64,000 nt of DNA from Petaurus breviceps papuanus (GCA_028583685.1 JAMXIF010000002.1:60367088-60431087), one strand, 5' to 3'; shown: positions 43,436 to 54,555, counted from the first letter of the stretch. The notes: a model not told the origin generated them from the letters alone. Numbers and translations: made by a program.

Positions 43436-43560
43436 TCAAAAGGAAAAAGAGGTTCAGTAAGGTTAAATGTCTTGTTTTGGAACACCTACATGTCAAACCC
43501 AGGTCCTTCTGGTTCCAAATCTGCTGCTATATTTTCTATGCCATGCGGTCCTTAAGTTCC
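43415..43560 (-). repeat. MIR-like SINE, antisense (source-like copy of the 40.6-kb patch)
   Basis: 'aaagaggttcagtaaggtta', 'caggtccttctggttccaaa' and 'ctatgccatgcggtcc'. Unlike the 40.6-kb patch, MIR-like sequence continues on its left. Confidence 0.65.
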
Positions 43561-43679
43561 TACCCAATAAAGTCATCAACTGGTTGAAGTTCAAGGTTTA
43601 ATATATTAAAAAGTGAAAAAGTAACAGTTCAGGTTAAGTATATATGTGTTTAATTTATTTGGGATGAGGAACAGACCTG

Positions 43680-43905
43680 ATATTTCATTAGCATAGAGAA
43701 CTCTCAGATGAAAGAAACTCCTTTTTCTCCATCCCAACTGACTTTTCTGCAGCTTATACTTGACAGGAGTTTTCTAGGGTCTGAAAAGGTTAAGAGGTTT
43801 GATCAAGCTCATAGAGTGATTACATGTCAGAGTGAGAGACTGGGAGCCAGGTCTTCCTGTCTCCAAGAGCATCTTTCCATAAACCACATCACACTGCATC
43901 TGTTT
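43680..43905 (-). repeat. SINE with special 3' part, antisense
   Basis: 'ttagcatagagaactctcag', 'aaaggttaagaggtttgatc' and 'gccaggtcttcctgtctcca'. Same family as 17525 and 19970. Confidence 0.65.
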
Positions 43906-43909
43906 TTAT

Positions 43910-44535
43910 TAACTACCCATGGCAACATCTCTATTGTCATGTGTCCTTCTTAGATTCTTTGAATTAAAAACAAACATAGCAGTACCGAATGGATACAGTA
44001 AAAAGCTAGAGAAACCAGTTTCCCAGTTTATACCAAGTTCCACCAAAACTGTGAACTGGGAATTAGGGACCTGAATCATTCATGGAAAGTGTTACAAATC
44101 AAGTGGGAACATGGGTAGTTGAGAGGGTTAGTTGTATCCCAAATTAAAGGCACATATAGTTTGAATTTATATTTCAGTGTAAAAAATGGTCTGGCCAATG
44201 CAACCTTATTCTCTGAGTCTACATACTGTGCTCTACCTGCTTCCAGTCCATGTGGAAGAGCCTGGGGACCTTACTCCAGGAAAGGTAGGATAATATGTAA
44301 AAGAAAGGCCTTGATCTAGAATTCAGAGTACATGGAGACATTATGACTCTCCATTACTCTTACTATTTGAAGAAGAGAAACCATTCAATCGACTGCTAAA
44401 GCATTTTCTTCTAATATTTGAGTAACAAGGGAAGGATTGGAAGAGAAACTTTGGACCTTTATCTCTTCATCTGTACCACTGTCTTCTAGCTTGTGAGTTC
44501 ATAGCCTGTTATTGTTTCTCTCTCTCTATCATGTC
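43910..44535. other. Unannotated stretch
   Basis: No gene or repeat recognised. Confidence 0.5.
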
Positions 44536-44539
44536 TGGT

Positions 44540-44742
44540 CTTTCCAAGTGAAGTGAATAGAGTGCTGGACCTGTAGTCAGGAAGACCTGAGTTCAAATTA
44601 GACTGCAGACACTTAATAGTTGTGTGACCCTGGACAAGTCATTTAATCTCTGTTTGCCTTAATCCAGTATCCTTGCCAAACCCCATGGATAGTAGGATCC
44701 ATAGGGTCATGGAGAATCAAACATGACTAACAACAATTCTTT
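44540..44742 (+). repeat. WSINE1-type SINE with internal deletion
   Basis: 'aatagagtgctggacctgta', 'gaagacctgagttcaaatta', 'ccttgccaaaccccatggat' and 'caaacatgactaacaacaat'. The segment between CORE and tail is shortened. Confidence 0.8.
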
Positions 44743-44744
44743 TC

Positions 44745-45390
44745 TGCTATTATGTTATAAAGGATTGGTAATCTAATGAGCCTCAAAAGTTTTGAATAGC
44801 AAAAAGCAAAAGTTCAAGTGGTAAAGTATTTCCATTGTGCACCATCATATTTTTTCTTCTATATAGACTAGAAGCATGAAGGGTATATGGGTCATGCTCT
44901 GAGGCTGGAGCTACAATGGCCAGGCCACTGTTATATTTAAATGAATGAAATCACAATATTACTAATTAATATTTTGAAGAGTCTATATTCACTTAGATGG
45001 TGTCCAATGAATATAAAAGAGACAACATATTGCTTCTATTTCTATAAAAACAGATCTGACACCAGAAATTATAGCTCTGTAAATGTTGCTTCTATTTCTA
45101 GAGGAACAAAAAAAAAGAATACAGGATTGTCCATACAATCTCCTGGGAGGGTTTGTGGGGGGGGGCATCTAAACTTGCAAATACTTTAAAGAAAGTATAA
45201 GCAGAAGACTGATTTAACAAAATCCTGTCAAACTTATCTGTTCTCTTAAACGGACAAAATAATAAGACTCGTATATGGAAAGAAGCAGATGTAATCCATC
45301 TTATTTTCAGGGAAACTGATGCTAGCCAAAGAGGATCAGATGAGCAAATGTGGTCTGGTTCAGCCATGTATTTTACGAGTGCCTGAAACA
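44745..45390. other. Unannotated stretch
   Basis: No gene or repeat recognised. Confidence 0.5.
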
Positions 45391-45394
45391 GAGA

Positions 45395-45605
45395 GACAAC
45401 ATGACATGATGGAAAGAGCAATGGATCTAGAATTAGGAATGATGGACTCACACCAGAGATCAGGCATTTATTAGCTAAGACAGTGGCCCAGACACTTAAA
45501 TTCCCTGAAGCTCTGTTTCCTATCTTCAAAATGGAGATATTTGCATTTGCATTATTAACTTCATATGATTGCTGTGATGAAAGTGCTTCCTAAAGTGCCA
45601 TGTAA
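45395..45605 (+). repeat. MIR/MAR1-like SINE
   Basis: 'atgatggaaagagcaatgga', 'gctctgtttcctatcttcaa' and 'gattgctgtgatgaaagtgc'. Confidence 0.65.
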
Positions 45606-45664
45606 GAAGAAGTTTTAGCTTATTTTAATTTAGACTGGAATATACTAAGTAATGTACTCTAAGA

Positions 45665-46025
45665 GAAAGAGGAAGTGTGACATAGTAGATAAAGTGCTAA
45701 AGAAGTTTGAGATTCAAATCCCACTTTAGTTTCCTGAGCATGAACCAGTCAGCTAAGTGGCAGAATTTGGAGGACTGGATTCAGGAGGACTTATCATCTT
45801 GAGTTCAAATTTGACTTCATACACTTACTAGCTATGTGACCCTGGGCAAGTCACTTAACCTTGTTTGCCTCAGTTTCCTCATCTGTAAAAATACCTGGAG
45901 AAGGAAGGAAATGGAAAACCACTTCAGTATCTTTGTCAAGAAAACCCAAATGGGGTCATGAAGAGTGGGACATGACTAAGACAACTCAACGAGACCATTA
46001 ACCTCTCTGAACCTCGGGTAGTTCC
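45665..46025 (+). repeat. Nested SINEs (WSINE1 inside an older SINE)
   Basis: Outer SINE: 'gtgacatagtagataaagtg' (45677-45696) to about 45745, resuming 'cattaacctctctgaacctc' at about 45995. Inner full-length WSINE1: 'cagctaagtggcagaatttg' through 'ggtcatgaagagtgggacat' to about 45992. Confidence 0.75.
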
Positions 46026-46136
46026 CTTAGATTGATTTACATTTTATTTTATTTTCCTCTATGTCAAAAATCACAAATGTTTGACATATTTAACCCCTAT
46101 AAAAGGTTGGTTCAAAAACCATGAATATTTCTATGA

Positions 46137-46347
46137 AGGGTTCTTAACAGATTTTGTGCCATGATGGACCTCTTTGGCATGTTGGTGAGAACTATGGTTC
46201 CCTTTTCAAAATATGTTTTAAAAATTCATAATTGAAGAAAATTCCAAATTTTGGTTATGGAGATTAGTGAAAATAAAGATATACTTTTTCCCCGACCAAA
46301 TTCACATCCCCTCTGAAATGTATCCCTGGGCCCAAGATTAAGAACTG
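46137..46347 (+). mobile_element. Palindromic MITE (hAT-like), copy 3
   Basis: Starts 'agggttcttaacagattttg', continues 'tgatggacctctttggcatg' and ends 'aagattaagaactgcag', the eroded complement of its start. The most complete of the three copies, about 210 bases, non-coding. Confidence 0.6.
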
Positions 46348-46351
46348 CAGA

Positions 46352-46598
46352 TTTAGGCACCAAGGTGATGCTCTGGACCTTGAGTGAGAAAGCCATGAGT
46401 TCAGATCATCAGGAACATATTAGTAGTGTGAGTCTGGGCAAGTCACTTAATCTCTGTTTTCCCATAGTTTCTTCATCTGTAAAATGAGGATAATAATAGC
46501 TTCTACTCCTAGGATTGTTGTAAAGACAAAAGGATATAATATTAGCAAAATACTTTGCAAACCTTAAAGCACTATGTAAATGCTAGTTATCATCACTG
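46352..46598 (+). repeat. MAR1-like SINE
   Basis: 'gtctgggcaagtcacttaat', 'cttcatctgtaaaatgagga', 'ggattgttgtaaagacaaaa' and 'ctttgcaaaccttaaagcac'. Confidence 0.85.
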
Positions 46599-46599
46599 A

Positions 46600-47110
46600 C
46601 TCATCTTCTTGGAAGATAGAAGGTAGAGGGGTATTTTGACAAAATTATTCCCAACTGCCAAAGGTCCTCTGTCTTAGAAAGGTAGGCTCTGTCACCAGAG
46701 AAAAAAATGGACAAAAATAAGTGTGCTTAAACTGTAAATGATTTAGGTCAGACATAAGAATGATTTCTTGACCTATTAATTGTTAAATATTAAAGCAAAT
46801 TGTTATAGAAGGTGATAATTTGTGTTACAGGATGTTAACAACAGAACTGATTCTTATCAACCTATGAGGGTTTAAGTTTATCCTTGGGGTGGGGGGAAAG
46901 AGGAGTAATTTTTCTAGATTTTTTTTCTTCCCATCTTCATGGTTTTAGTATTCTGTGGATAACACAGCTCAGGCATCATCTCCCCCAGGGTGAGTAGGAA
47001 TTTATGCCAGATAAGAAAAAATGAATGCTTATTTCATTAATTTTACTACTAGGTGACTTCCATAGGCATTGAAGGGATGGTCAGATTTTGTAAAAAGTAT
47101 GTAGAGTGGT
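46600..47110. other. Unannotated stretch
   Basis: No gene or repeat recognised. Confidence 0.5.
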
Positions 47111-47124
47111 ATCTATTTTTTTCT

Positions 47125-47418
47125 TTTAAAGCAATTGGGGTTAAGTAACTTGCTCAAGGTTACACGGCCAGTTATTTCTGGGTGTAGTGCTGAGTATCTG
47201 AGCCCAGATTTGATCCAGGTCATCCCGACACTGGAGCTGGTGCTCTTACTTGCTGAGCCACCTGGGCGCCCCTAAGCAATTGGGGTTAAGTAACTTGCTC
47301 AAGGTTACATGGCCAGGTGTTTCTGGGTGGGTGCTAAGTGTCTGAGCCCGGGATTCGATCTCCAGGTCTTCTCAACACTGGAGCCGGTGCTCTTACTTGC
47401 TGTGCTACCTGGCCGCTC
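47125..47418 (-). repeat. Dimeric tRNA-type SINE, copy 2, with TSD
   Basis: Two head-to-tail units joined at 'gcgcccctaagcaattgggg' (about 47265-47285), the same junction as in the copy at 37013. The 12-base TSD 'ctatttttttct' lies at 47113-47124 and 47419-47430 and encloses both units, so the dimer inserted as one molecule. Unit-specific differences match the first copy. Confidence 0.92.
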
Positions 47419-47540
47419 CTATTTTTTTCTATATAGGGTGACAGGCACACATTTCTGAGGTAGTATTTAGGGATTCCTTCTGAATGGGAGCCTAAGTATT
47501 AGCAGAAGTTAGAAAAGAGGGTCCAGTAAATCTTGTGTAT

Positions 47541-47542
<2 letters not shown>

Positions 47543-47583
<41 letters not shown>
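47543..47583. repeat. (CA)n microsatellite
   Basis: About 20 CA units. Confidence 0.95.
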
Positions 47584-48068
47584 CACTATCATAATCCATG
47601 AGAATGCATTAGAGTCTGTTTTGAATTATCAACTCACAAGTAATGGTTCAGAGCTAATTTCAGTGAATCTGAAATAAGAGAAAGCAATTAAAGGAAAGAA
47701 AGATATATGGAGTTGGGACCCTAGGGAGGTAACTTCATTATTCATCATTAAGCATGAAAAATGGAAATTATAAACAAGATGGTTTCTGTTTTTCATTTGC
47801 TTTTAGCATAATTGATTGTGAGGATGAAAATATCTATAGTATTGTTGTATTTATCTCCCCATAAGTTAGTGGTTCACTCATCTATTTCCCATCTTCTCAA
47901 TAGTCCTAAAAGAAGCTAGGGCAGCCCTTGAAAGAAGTAAGCCAGTTATTTCTTTCAATCTATAATATATGGCTATCATGAAAGAAACCATGAAGACAGA
48001 GTCATAGAAATTGAACAGAATCATAATGCTTTATATACCAAAGATCTTTTGTTTAAAACTACAAATGA
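47584..48068. other. Unannotated stretch
   Basis: No gene or repeat recognised. Confidence 0.5.
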
Positions 48069-48070
48069 AC

Positions 48071-48232
48071 CCCTCTCTCTGTCTCTCTCTCTGTCTCTGT
48101 ATGTCTCTCTCTCTGTCTGTCTCTCTCTCTCTCTCCCTCTGTCTCTCTCTGTGTTCATCTCTCTGACTTCGTCTCTCTGAGTCTGTCTCAGTCTCTGTCT
48201 CTGTCTGTCTCTCTGTGTATGTGTGTGTGTAT
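48071..48232. repeat. CT-rich microsatellite, ending in GT
   Basis: About 160 bases of CT/CTGT units. The antisense open frames (about 48021-48320), rich in Arg/Glu/Asp, are artefacts of this repeat. Confidence 0.95.
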
Positions 48233-48499
48233 TCAACATCATTTGATAAACACATTTGTTATTTCTTTGAGACCACGGGTATTCATACATTATAATGGGA
48301 TCTTGTGGACCTGTAGACATTATAAAGCCATCTTGGGGAAATAGATTACATGGAAATAATGTAGAGAAGACAGATTGGGAATACAGGCTTGGTAGTTGAA
48401 CTACAGATTGACTCAGACATGAGACATAGGAGTGAGATATACTAATTTTGTAAAATCAAAGCCTGGAATGGTTATTGGGGCAAAAAAAAGAAAACAGAT

Positions 48500-49712
48500 G
48501 CCATTGTGTTTCAGTGGAAGATAATGGCCTAACAAAGAAAAAAAAATGTGAACAAAGGTGGTCTACCAGTGTTAGACTTCAAACTATATTACAAAGCAAT
48601 GATCTTCAAAACAATCTAGTAACTGGCTAAGAAATAGAGTGGTGGATCAGTGAAATAAATTAGAGTCACAACACATAGAAATAAATGACCATATGAATCT
48701 AGCATTTGATAAACCCAAATGTCCCACCTATGTGGGCAAGAACAATTCAACAAAAACTGCTGTGAAAACTGGAAAGCAGTCTGGCAGAAACATGACATAG
48801 GCTAATATCTCACATTGTATATCAAGAAAAAGTCAAAATGGATGCATGATTTAGACATAAAAGGTAACAGCATAATCAAATTAGGGGAGCATGGGAAAAA
48901 TACTTGTCATATCTATTAATAAGGAAAGATTTTTATTGTCAAATAAGAGACAAAGAGAGCCATGGGAGATAAAATGAATAATTTTGATTCCATGAAATTA
49001 AAAAGGTTTTCCAAAAGAAAACCAATATTCAAATTTAGAAAGAAAGCAGGAAGCTAGTGGAAAAATTTTACTGTAAGATTCTCTGATAAAAGCCTCATTT
49101 CTCAAGTATAAAAAGTACTGAGCCAATTTTTTTATTTGATAAATTATCAAGGGATATGAACAGATAATTTTCAGAAGAAAAAAGATCAAAGCTACCAATA
49201 GTCATATGAAAAATGCTCTAAATCACTACTGTTTAGAGAAATGCAAGTTAAAACAACTCTTATCAGTTGGGTAATGAATGACTGAACAAGTTGTGGTATA
49301 TGATTGTGATGGAATATTATTGTGCTATAAGAGATGATGGTGGGAATAGGTTCAGAAAATCTGAAAAGACATATAACAAAAGTAAAAAAAAACAGCACCA
49401 AGAGAACGTTGTACATAGCAACAGCAATATTGTAATGATGTCCACTCCCTGTCATGAGAAAAAATGCCATCCACCATCAGAGAGAGAACTGATGGACTCT
49501 GAGTGCAGTCTGGAGCACATTGTTTTTCATTTTTGTTATTTTTCTTGCTTTTTTTTCTTAGCAACGTGGTTAATGTGGGAAATGTGTTTTGCATGACTTC
49601 ACATATATAATTGGTATCATATTGCTCACCTTCTCAAGTGGTGGGGGAAGGACTGAAGGAAGGGAGAGAATTTGGTACTCAAATAAAAAATGAATGCTAA
49701 AAAGTAAAATAA
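48500..49712 (+). mobile_element. 5'-truncated L1 (ORF2 C-terminus and 3'UTR)
   Basis: 'acttcaaactatattacaaa', 'aaatagagtggtggatcagt', 'gctgtgaaaactggaaagca' and 'tgataaaagcctcatttctc', to the 3' tail 'gagagaatttggtactcaaa'. At about 49260 'aaaacaactct' runs straight into 'tatcagttgggtaatgaatg', so roughly 250-300 bases present in the other L1s are missing. No clear target duplication seen. Confidence 0.85.
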
Positions 49713-49735
49713 AGGACAGTAGCTGCTCTTACAGT

Positions 49736-49891
49736 AAAGGAAAGGAAAGGAAAAGAAAGGAAAGAAAGGAAAGGAAAGGAAAGGAAAGGAAAGGAAAGGA
49801 AAGGAAAGGANNNNNNNNNNGAAAGGAAAGGAAAGGAAAGGAAAGGAAAGGAAAGGAAAGGAAAGGAAAGGAAAGGAAAGGAAAGGAAAGG
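49736..49891 (+). repeat. (GGAAA)n microsatellite with short gap
   Basis: Pentanucleotide array broken by 10 N (49811-49820), placed a few bases after the L1 tail, from which it may have grown. Open frames of Lys/Gly/Glu/Arg or Phe/Pro/Leu/Ser here are repeat artefacts. Confidence 0.95.
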
Positions 49892-50350
49892 GATAAAAAA
49901 AAGATCCACAGCAAGAAAATAAAACTGATAAAGGTATGGCAATTCTCTCAATGACAACCTTGTTATGATTCTGCCTGGAAAAAAATAAAGGCTGATGGAA
50001 AATGTAATAAAAAATGTCTACCAAAAAAAGAAGATATTGACCCATGTTATTACTTGCCCTAAGAGTATTTCACTAAGTTGACATATAAATAGGGTTAAAT
50101 TGGAGAGGTCGCCTATGTTGTGAATGATCACCCAGCACGAGGTCAGGATCTTTCCTTAACAATGGTATGTAAGATGGAGGAAAGATTGCACTAAGTGTTG
50201 TTAAGATAGCTATTTTACAGCTGAACAGAAATGCTGCAAATGGATATGAAAATCTTGAAAGTTTAGAAATGATGCCCATGTAAAGTTTATTGAGGAGAAT
50301 TCGAATTCTGCACCGCAAGTGTGTGTGTGTGTTTACCTTAGTTGGTGAGT
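49892..50350. other. Unannotated stretch
   Basis: No gene or repeat recognised. Confidence 0.5.
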
Positions 50351-50354
50351 GATT

Positions 50355-50450
50355 AAATTATATTGTAAAATCCTTAGACTACAGGGACCGTTTTTTATAT
50401 TCTTCGTATTCTCATGATTTAACACAGTGCTTGGAATATAGTGTTTGGAT
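50355..50450 (+). repeat. L2-clade LINE 3' end
   Basis: 'ccttagactacagggaccgt' and 'acacagtgcttggaatatag'. Confidence 0.65.
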
Positions 50451-50506
50451 GTAGCTATTAGTGTACAGGTCAGTAAAGGTGCCCCAATGTGGAACCCTGT
50501 GCAAGG

Positions 50507-50700
50507 ATGATACAATGGAAAAAGTGATGATCTTGGAATCACAACACCTGATTTCAAATCCCATTTCTGCCTCTTATTAATTATATAATATCAGGCAAGT
50601 TACTTAATCTCTCTGATCCTCAACTTCCTCATCTGTAAATTAAAGGTATTGAACAAAATTATCTATAAGGTTCCTTCTAGTTATATGGTCCAAGGATCAT
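50507..50700 (+). repeat. SINE, variant tail
   Basis: 'acacctgatttcaaatccca', 'aacttcctcatctgtaaatt' and 'tataaggttccttctagtta'. Confidence 0.75.
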
Positions 50701-50701
50701 T

Positions 50702-51390
50702 TCCCAATTGTTCTAGAACTTATAGAGATGATGTGTGAAAACAGTAGTGTAAATATCCCAGATTTAGGTATTGAGCCTAATTTGGAGTGGAGGGGGCAAC
50801 AGATTATTGTGCCTCTGGTGGAAGGTCAGCCTCTCCTGTGTCATTGTTTGGGTGATTAAAAGCCCTGGGTCTTGAACCAATCCTCATAATGACAACATTT
50901 GGAACTTTAATGATGATGGGTTGTCATAGTTCTAAATCATTAATAGGTGGCAAGGGAAAAGAGAGAATGCCCAGAAGGACCTAAGATCTGACTGTGAGAG
51001 AGTATTATAATACATAGGCTATTTGTCTAAGCAAGCTGAGTAAAGCATTAGATAAGGGGGTAGTAGAGTTCTGCTTTCTGTGAATTACAAGTATACATAT
51101 ACATAAATATTTATGATGGAAACAGCTAAAATTGTGGCACTGATGTTTCTTGTGTGTTTTATTTTTTTGCGTCAGAATAATTTCCTGTCCCTTCCTCCCA
51201 TAGTAGGTACCTTTGTAATGAAGAAAAATAATTAAGGAAAAGAAACCAACATAGCAACAATATCAGATAGGGTATGTTACCTATTGTGCACATCTCTCTA
51301 CCAGGCAAAGGAAAATGCTATTTTCTGGGATCAGTTTTGGTTTTTGCCTTTAATATTTGTTTAGTCCTCAATGGCATCATGATCCAGTCA
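50702..51390. other. Unannotated stretch
   Basis: No gene or repeat recognised. Confidence 0.5.
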
Positions 51391-51394
51391 AACA

Positions 51395-51490
51395 AGTCTT
51401 TTGCATGCCTGCTCTATACCAGAGATTGTGCTAGGTGCTAGGGATCCCAAGAAATGCAATGAGGCAGCCACCTCTGATGTCACAAGCATG
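51395..51490 (-). repeat. L2-clade 3' end, antisense
   Basis: 'gcctgctctataccagagat' and 'tgtgctaggtgctagggatc'. Confidence 0.7.
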
Positions 51491-51689
51491 GTGTCAATCT
51501 GTGGAGGTTGTTTGTAAGCTAGGAGTTTTGGGATATGGGAGAATTCCAGAAAAGGGGCAGGTGGAGGTACTGAGTAGGAAGAGGGAGAGGGAGAGTGTTT
51601 AGAACACAAATTGCCTGTCACAAAGGCTAAGCCCAAAAAATCAAAGGTTTTGTAGCATTAAACAATTTTCTTTTCTCTCCTCACTTTCT

Positions 51690-53105
51690 CCACCAAATTT
51701 CTAGGAAATGTTACTACAAAGAAAAATCCGATCTCACTGCCTCTATTTACATATCACCAACTCACGCCCCGCCCATCTCCTTATAATCCAGTTTGCAACC
51801 ACAACATTGTCCTGAAATTGCTCTTTCAAAGGATACTACAGTATTCTCATTGCTGAATGTGGTGAGATTTTCTCAATCATCATCTTCTTTGATACCTCCT
51901 GAAGCTTTTGGAACCTTCAAGCAACTCCTCTGCCAGGGTACTCTCTCATTCCTTAACTTTCTCTCCTTGTTCTCCTCAGTTTAATTTGCTGATTCATCAT
52001 CCATCTCCCACCCTCTAAACTCTGATAGCTCCAAAGTCTCAGGTCTGGGTCATTTTTCTTTGTCATTCTACACTCCTTTTCTGATTTCATCTGTCCAACA
52101 GATGTTTGATATAGATGACTCCCAAATCTACATATTGACATCCTGCTTCATCTGTCTCCTAAAATCTAGTCCCATGTTGCTAACTCCCTTCTAGACATCA
52201 CTATCTAGTGTCCCCACAGGCATATTAAACTCACTATCTCTCTCTATCCCTGCCAAATTTGCCCCAATCTAAACTTTTCTATTTCTGTTGAGAATGCACA
52301 CACCCCTTTTAGTCAACCTGGCTTATAATCTCAGAGGCATCATTGACTCTCCCTTTACCTTCACTCTCCATACTTGACCAGTTACTGAGTCTTATCAATT
52401 CTACCTCTATAACATTTCTCTACTCATACTGTAACCTCTCTAGTTCACCTCTTTCCTGGGCTATTATAATAGCTTCCTACTTTTTTCCTAGTTCAAGTCC
52501 CTTCTCTCTCCAATTCATCCTTCAGTCTAAATAATCTTTCTGAATCATAGATATAACTATGTCCCTACACAAATACACTGAATCCTAGGTATGTCTATGT
52601 CCCTACACACATAGACTGAAAAGCTTTTGGTTAAGATGCATTGCTTCAAGTATAAACTATAAATTCCTTAACTTGGCATTTAAGGTCTTTCAAAATCTGT
52701 CTTTAACCTACCTCTCTAGAACTATTTCTCATTGTTTGTCCTCATACATTCTATGCCAACAAACTGAATCACCACATACTGCCTGAACTTGACCCCCTCC
52801 ATCGCCCACTTCTGAGGATTTATACAGTCTGTGCCTCTTGTCCACAATAGATTCCTTCATTTTCTAATGTTTCTCATAGTCTTCAGAGATTCTGATCACC
52901 TCTTCCCTACTGAAACCTTCCATGATTTTTCCAGTTGTTACTATTCTCTGCTGCCTCAAATCAGTTTGCATTTACTTACCTGTATACATATGGTGTGCCT
53001 CAAAGAAAAAGGCTACCATGTTTCAGTGGTATCTGTAAATTCCCAGTACCTCGTGGAGAGGCTTGCACATAGGAAATGCTTATTAAAAAATGTTGAATTG
53101 AATTT
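51690..53105 (+). repeat. L2-clade LINE: ORF2 C-terminal part and 3' end
   Basis: The longest L2 piece here, about 1.4 kb. It follows L2 order: 'tagatgactcccaaatctac' (ORF2), 'agaggcatcattgactctcc', 'ttatcaattctacctctata', 'ggcatttaaggtctttcaaa', 'aaaccttccatgatttttcc', and the 3'UTR end 'cttgcacataggaaatgctt' plus 'tgttgaattgaat'. All frames are broken. Confidence 0.85.
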
Positions 53106-53109
53106 TAGG

Positions 53110-53300
53110 CATCTTACTATAATGAAAAGAGCAATGAACTTGAATCTGAAGAAAATGAATCCAAGAAAAAAGTATGATGGTTAGGAACTATGTGAGTGAC
53201 CTTGGGCAAGTCACTACATGTCTCTAAGGTTTAGTTTTTTTATTTGTGAAATGAAGATAATATGCATATTTCCTAACTCATAAGGATAGTTTAAGGAAAA
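53110..53300 (+). repeat. MIR/MAR1-like SINE
   Basis: 'aaaagagcaatgaacttgaa', 'tgaccttgggcaagtcacta' and 'atttgtgaaatgaagataat'. Confidence 0.65.
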
Positions 53301-53344
53301 TATTTAATTCACTACAAAATATTCCTTTTATTATTCTGTATCCT

Positions 53345-53528
53345 AGAAAGACAGTATGGGTTAGTGAATAAAGAGCTTGTCAGTAAGGCAATTCTTGTCT
53401 CTGACCCATAATTGCTTATGTGATCCCAGTGCCACAAGCAATTATCTAAGATGATAATTTGCAGAATAATTGCTGATCTACGTTGGTGTTGGGCATTTCC
53501 ATGCTGGGACCTCTCCACACTGATGAAA
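53345..53528 (+). repeat. SINE with special 3' part
   Basis: 'cagtatgggttagtgaataa', 'gacccataattgcttatgtg', 'aattgctgatctacgttggt' and 'acactgatgaaactcag'. Sense copy of the family at 17525 and 43680. Confidence 0.6.
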
Positions 53529-53880
53529 CTCAGTAAACAGTGTTGACAAGTCATGATTCCAGGGGACTAAGGATGAAGTCTACTCATACCACAGAAATGA
53601 TGAGCTTAAAATACAGAATGAGAAACACATTTTTGGACATGACCAATATAAGAATTTGTTTTACTAGACTATGTGTATTTGTTATGAGACTTTTGGTTTT
53701 TATTGCTCAGTTGTGGAGGGGGAAAGAAGAAGGGAGGGAAAGAAAAATAAATGCTTGCTAATCAAAAGGAAAATGAAAAATTATATTTCATTTGAAAAAC
53801 AATTCTTGTTGGCTTAGAAATTGCAGTTGGACTTCTGAGTGTTTCCAGGTGACCCTCTGAGCTTCCAGACAATTTCAGAG
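53528..53880 (+). repeat. Direct duplication A (LINE-like tail plus flank)
   Basis: The core 'acacatttttggacatgacc', 'aagaatttgttttactagac' and 'aaataaatgcttgctaatca' belongs to a repeat family also seen antisense at 60615. Similarity to 55163-55540 continues for about 110 bases beyond the A-rich tail (to 'cagacaatttcagagtgtcc'), so the flank was duplicated too. Confidence 0.75.
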
Positions 53881-53894
53881 TGTCCAGTCCAAGG

Positions 53895-54092
53895 GAATAG
53901 TGGAGGGAATATTAGCCTTGGAACCAGAAAGACCTCGGATCAAATCCCACCTCTGTCTTTAAAAATAGTGTGACAATGAACAAGTTACTCAGGTATAAGG
54001 CAACTCTTTAAAACTGTAACTTGCAAAGAAGTGCTCAATCTACTTTGATAGAGGGCTTTCCATACTGGAAATTTTTTGCATTGATGAAATCA
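53895..54092 (+). repeat. SINE with special 3' part
   Basis: 'cttggaaccagaaagacctc', 'acaatgaacaagttactcag', 'taacttgcaaagaagtgctc' and 'cattgatgaaatcatattcc'. Confidence 0.65.
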
Positions 54093-54149
54093 TATTCCTA
54101 AACTATCTCCCCTCATCAAAAAAAAAAAAAGAAAAAAAGAAATTGCATA

Positions 54150-54500
54150 CCCAACCATAAAAGGCTATTAATGAAAGTGAGAGGCAACTGAAGGGTGTGC
54201 CCGTGAGTTTATTTTATTATCTCAATCTAATTGTCAACAATCTGGTCAGAGGAAGTGATGAAGCTACAAGCAATTAGGAAACCACCTGTAAGGCATGGTA
54301 AAGTTCAGAGTCGTTCTCAGATAAAATGTCTTGCATTGCCCCAAAGGCATTTGGACTTGATATATGGTAGGGAGATTTGAGGAATCAATGGGACGGAGTC
54401 TGCTGCCAGGAGTTAACAGAGCAATGCTTACTGCCATACTGGCTGGCAGATTTGGTTGCTTTAGCAGAATGTTCCAGCCTGTTCACAAATTACACCACAC
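54150..54500. promoter_or_regulatory. Candidate conserved noncoding segment
   Basis: Repeat-free, with 'caagcaattaggaaaccacc', 'tctcaatctaattgtcaaca' and 'ctggctggcagatttggttg'. Proposed from composition only. Confidence 0.25.
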
Positions 54501-54511
54501 TCCCCTTACCC

Positions 54512-54512
54512 C

Positions 54513-54555
<43 letters not shown>

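Noticed and set aside
45098-45529. 143-codon minus-strand frame
   Set aside because: It overlaps an old SINE, has no domain, and its length is compatible with chance.
48021-48320. Arg/Glu/Asp-rich minus-strand frames
   Set aside because: They come from the CT/GT microsatellite read antisense.
49626-50045. 139-codon minus-strand frame rich in SFPFL repeats
   Set aside because: It is the antisense of the (GGAAA)n array and crosses a gap.
52831-53184. 117-codon plus-strand frame
   Set aside because: It spans the L2 3' end and the following SINE.
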